This document shows, in pieces, positions 62,016-64,000 of a stretch of 64,000 nt of DNA. Position numbers and translations under genes: made by a program. The first letter of the stretch is position 1, and each line of letters begins with the position of its first letter. Below the pieces are notes generated by a model that was not told where the DNA came from, ran no database searches, and worked only from the letters and a program-made list of their open reading frames with translations. Where the stretch lies: positions 62,001-126,000 of the forward strand of contig NZ_JANYGQ010000038.1 in NCBI RefSeq assembly GCF_025359345.1, written 5' to 3'. Source of the stretch: Mucilaginibacter sp. (GTDB lineage Bacteria > Bacteroidota > Bacteroidia > Sphingobacteriales > Sphingobacteriaceae).

Positions 62016-62516
62016 CTATGCTTTTTCCTTTGTCTTAAAAAAGAAATACGTCTGGCTGCTGTAGCTGAATATAATAACCAACAAGGTGGCCAAGATCTTC
62101 GATGGGGTAGGGTACCAGCCAAAATACCCGACAAAAAGCTTTAATAGCAAGTAGTTAAAAAGAATACAGAAAAAAACGACGATAAGATACCGGGTTAATT
62201 GCTCTCGTTTTTTAAGTCCGGAATCCTGGAATACTACATAGCGGTTTAAATAAAAGCCCGTTGGCTGGCTAAAGCAGAAAGCAAATATAAGCGAGGCAAT
62301 ATATGGGGTTAGGGTAAAGTGGCCGAAATGAAAATTTTCTTTTTTGAAGATCAAGTTGTAGCCCAGCGAAAACATAACGATATCAAAAACGGTATTGGCC
62401 CCACCAGCAGCAGCATACCTGAAAGTTTGTAAGGGGAGAATTTTTTTAAACGGCTTGTAAAAAAAATCAATTATCGATAGTATTAAATGCCTTAGGGTGT
62501 TGTGGATTCGCTTCAT
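62016..62516 (-). CDS. GtrA-family membrane protein
   Basis: A 166-residue protein with four helices: FRYAAAGGANTVFDIVMFSL, TPYIASLIFAFCFSQPTGFY, LTRYLIVVFFCILFNYLLLK and TPSKILATLLVIIFSYSSQT. YLNRYVVFQDSG and the C-terminal FFFKTKEKA fit GtrA, which flips or helps flip bactoprenol-linked glucose or other polyprenyl-linked sugars in cell-surface polysaccharide assembly. No glycosyltransferase gene lies beside it in this window, so the partner is unknown. Confidence 0.88.
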   Translation of the reverse strand: MKRIHNTLRHLILSIIDFFYKPFKKILPLQTFRYAAAGGANTVFDIVMFSLGYNLIFKKENFHFGHFTLTPYIASLIFAFCFSQPTGFYLNRYVVFQDSGLKKREQLTRYLIVVFFCILFNYLLLKLFVGYFGWYPTPSKILATLLVIIFSYSSQTYFFFKTKEKA

Positions 62517-62893
62517 CTAAAAATAATTCCGCGCAAATATACGAATACTAAAAACGGCATTTGTAAAATTTTAGTTCGGATATGCGGAGGATGCCAAATT
62601 CTATAAACCTGATTTAAATTAATGGTTTACCTACAGGGGCCGGGGCAAACTCTTCAAAGTCATATCCGTCGCGAAACGATACGCATCGGCGCACAAATTA
62701 GCCCGGTAGCAAAGACGGTCTTTCACATTATTTTAATTACTTAATATAGTCTAAAACAATCCGTATCAAAATTGCATTTATCAATCTGAAACAACAGATT
62801 TATCACAGCAGGCACATAATATTATTTAGGGTTTAATGTTTAATACATTTTACAGCTTAAAAACGTATTTTTAGCCGGATTTTTAATTATTAA
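62517..62893. other. Intergenic region before mlaE
   Basis: No gene in 377 bp. The AT-rich stretch 62800-62893 precedes mlaE and may hold its promoter: TTTAATACATTTTAC around 62840 is only a near-match to TAnnTTTG. Confidence 0.45.
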
Positions 62894-63625
62894 ATGTTTA
62901 CCAGCTTAGGACGATATATACTTTTACTACAGTTAAGTTTCCGCAAACCCGAAAAATTTAAAGTTTATTGGGCCGAAGTGATGCGCGAAATGGTTTCAGT
63001 CGGCATTGGGTCGCTGGGTATAATCAGCATTATATCATTGTTTATTGGTGCCGCTACCACTATCCAGGTAGCTTTTCAGTTATCAAGCCCTTTAGTGCCG
63101 CGCAGTATTGCCGGCAGTATTGCCCGCGACTCAACCATTCTTGAATTTAGCCCAACTATCTCATCATTGGTATTGGCGGGCCGCGTAGGGTCAAGCATTG
63201 CATCGCAAATTGGCACCATGCGTGTTACCGAACAAATTGATGCGCTTGAAATTATGGGTGTTAACGCCCCCGGTTACCTCATTGCCCCCAAAATTATTGC
63301 CGGGATAACCATGGTGCCGCTGTTAGTTATTGCATCTATAACTTTGGGTATTACTGGCGGTTGGCTTGCATGTGTATTATCGGGCGATGTTAGCCCATCA
63401 GATTATATTGCTGGTGTACAGGGCGATTTTAATGGTCTTACTGTTAGGGTGGCACTGGTTAAAGCAGCGGTTTTTGGTTTTATCATAGCGTCTATCTGTG
63501 CTTACCAGGGGTTTTATACATCGGGCGGAGCGCTGGAAGTGGGCCAATCTGCTACAAAGGGCGTAGTATACAGCTGTGTAATGATTTTATTTGCCGACCT
63601 GGTTATAACACGTTTAATGCTATGA
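62894..63625 (+). CDS. mlaE: MlaE-family lipid transport permease
   Basis: A 243-residue inner-membrane permease of the Mla phospholipid/sterol-type ABC importer class. Landmarks are FRKPEKFKVYWAEVMREMVS, SIGSLGIISIISLFIGAATT-type helix 1, VLAGRVGSSIASQIGTMRVT with the conserved EQIDALEIMGVNAPGYLIAP, and AYQGFYTSGGALEVGQSAT near the end. It moves lipids between the outer and inner membranes with partner ATPase and a substrate-binding protein. Its TGA overlaps the next ATG (ATGA), so the ATPase is translated with it. Confidence 0.93.
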   Translation: MFTSLGRYILLLQLSFRKPEKFKVYWAEVMREMVSVGIGSLGIISIISLFIGAATTIQVAFQLSSPLVPRSIAGSIARDSTILEFSPTISSLVLAGRVGSSIASQIGTMRVTEQIDALEIMGVNAPGYLIAPKIIAGITMVPLLVIASITLGITGGWLACVLSGDVSPSDYIAGVQGDFNGLTVRVALVKAAVFGFIIASICAYQGFYTSGGALEVGQSATKGVVYSCVMILFADLVITRLML

Positions 63626-64000
63626 TCGAGGTAAAGGATATTCATAAAACTTTCGGCGATAATGAAGTATTAAAAGGCATAAGCGCTAAATTTTTGCCTG
63701 GTAAAAATAATCTCATTATTGGCGGCTCGGGTTCGGGTAAAACCACGTTGCTGAAATGTATTGTAGGCCTGCACGCCCCAACCAAAGGCGATGTTTTTTT
63801 TGACGATCAGAATTTTACCGAGATGGATTTTACGCAACGTGTGCCTATTCGTACAGAAATAGGGATGCTTTTCCAAAATTCGGCGCTGTTTGACAGCATG
63901 ACGGTTGAAGAAAACATCATGTTCCCGCTCAATCTATTCACGCAGCAGTCCCAGGCTGAAAAGCTTGACCGTGCCAATTTTTGCCTGCAAAGGGTAAATC
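63622..64000 (+). CDS. mlaF: MlaF-type ABC ATPase (3' end cut by window)
   Basis: Open frame from the ATG at 63622 to the window end, 126 residues visible of about 250. MIEVKDIHKTFGDNEVLKGI, then Walker A GGSGSGKTTLLKCIVGLHAP and the Q-loop MLFQNSALFDSMTVEENIMF are typical of Mla-type ATPases. It powers the MlaE permease. The signature motif and Walker B are beyond the edge. Confidence 0.92.
   Translation, partial: MIEVKDIHKTFGDNEVLKGISAKFLPGKNNLIIGGSGSGKTTLLKCIVGLHAPTKGDVFFDDQNFTEMDFTQRVPIRTEIGMLFQNSALFDSMTVEENIMFPLNLFTQQSQAEKLDRANFCLQRVN

Overview
The window looks like chromosomal DNA of a member of the Bacteroidota, most likely a Sphingobacteriaceae species close to Mucilaginibacter or Pedobacter. 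This is an inference from four things: a type IX secretion sorting domain on a secreted NHL protein, an IntDOT-like tyrosine recombinase, a TAnnTTTG-type promoter box before ahcY, and intergenic repeats built from short words such as GTTCATAG and GAAGTCGG. No 16S rRNA gene is present, so the genus is not proven.

The left part (1-4847, minus) is a large secreted protein cut by the window edge. It has two tandem six-repeat NHL modules and a C-terminal sorting domain. Next comes the most unusual region, 5136-26894. Nine minus-strand genes are packed with short gaps or overlaps. They encode three very large proteins (1167, 1656 and 2108 residues), four mid-sized unknown proteins, a membrane-anchored PQQ-like propeller protein and a 75-residue protein. 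The first and last genes carry phage tail-fibre-like segments. The two giants share a VF(E/Q)QNTxxKLY motif. Most of these proteins have no signal peptide, and no sheath, tube, baseplate or capsid gene is present. A low-GC block (about 19.0-24.5 kb) sits inside the cluster and its edge falls inside the 2108-residue gene. I regard this cluster as the best candidate for an undescribed system, perhaps a surface or injection-related fibre assembly, but its function is unknown.

From 26.9 to 30.5 kb lies a decayed integration region next to tRNA-Ser(GGA). It holds small ORFs, the tail of a truncated membrane protein, a long palindrome, the 5' fragment of what looks like a mobile-element gene, and an integrase. 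The giant operon may be cargo of this island, but no second attachment site was seen.

From 31 to 64 kb the content is ordinary core and accessory genome. It includes an SDR oxidoreductase, polyprenyl diphosphate synthase, TerC, truncated haemoglobin, diadenylate cyclase CdaA, a sterol desaturase family protein, an M1 aminopeptidase and an amidohydrolase. These are followed by two tandem FtsX/MacB-like permeases, an esterase with a PA14-like tail, a porin-family barrel, a bacilliredoxin, an M23 peptidase with a bactofilin, and adenosylhomocysteinase. Next are a multi-PAS histidine kinase with a DUF5655 protein, two convergent GYF_2-RDD membrane proteins, a LiaF-like/PspC pair, an SDR, an S41 protease, a GtrA protein, and the start of an mlaE-mlaF lipid transporter operon cut by the right edge. 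Several intergenic gaps hold palindromic word repeats, and one appears to supply the N-terminus of a protein.
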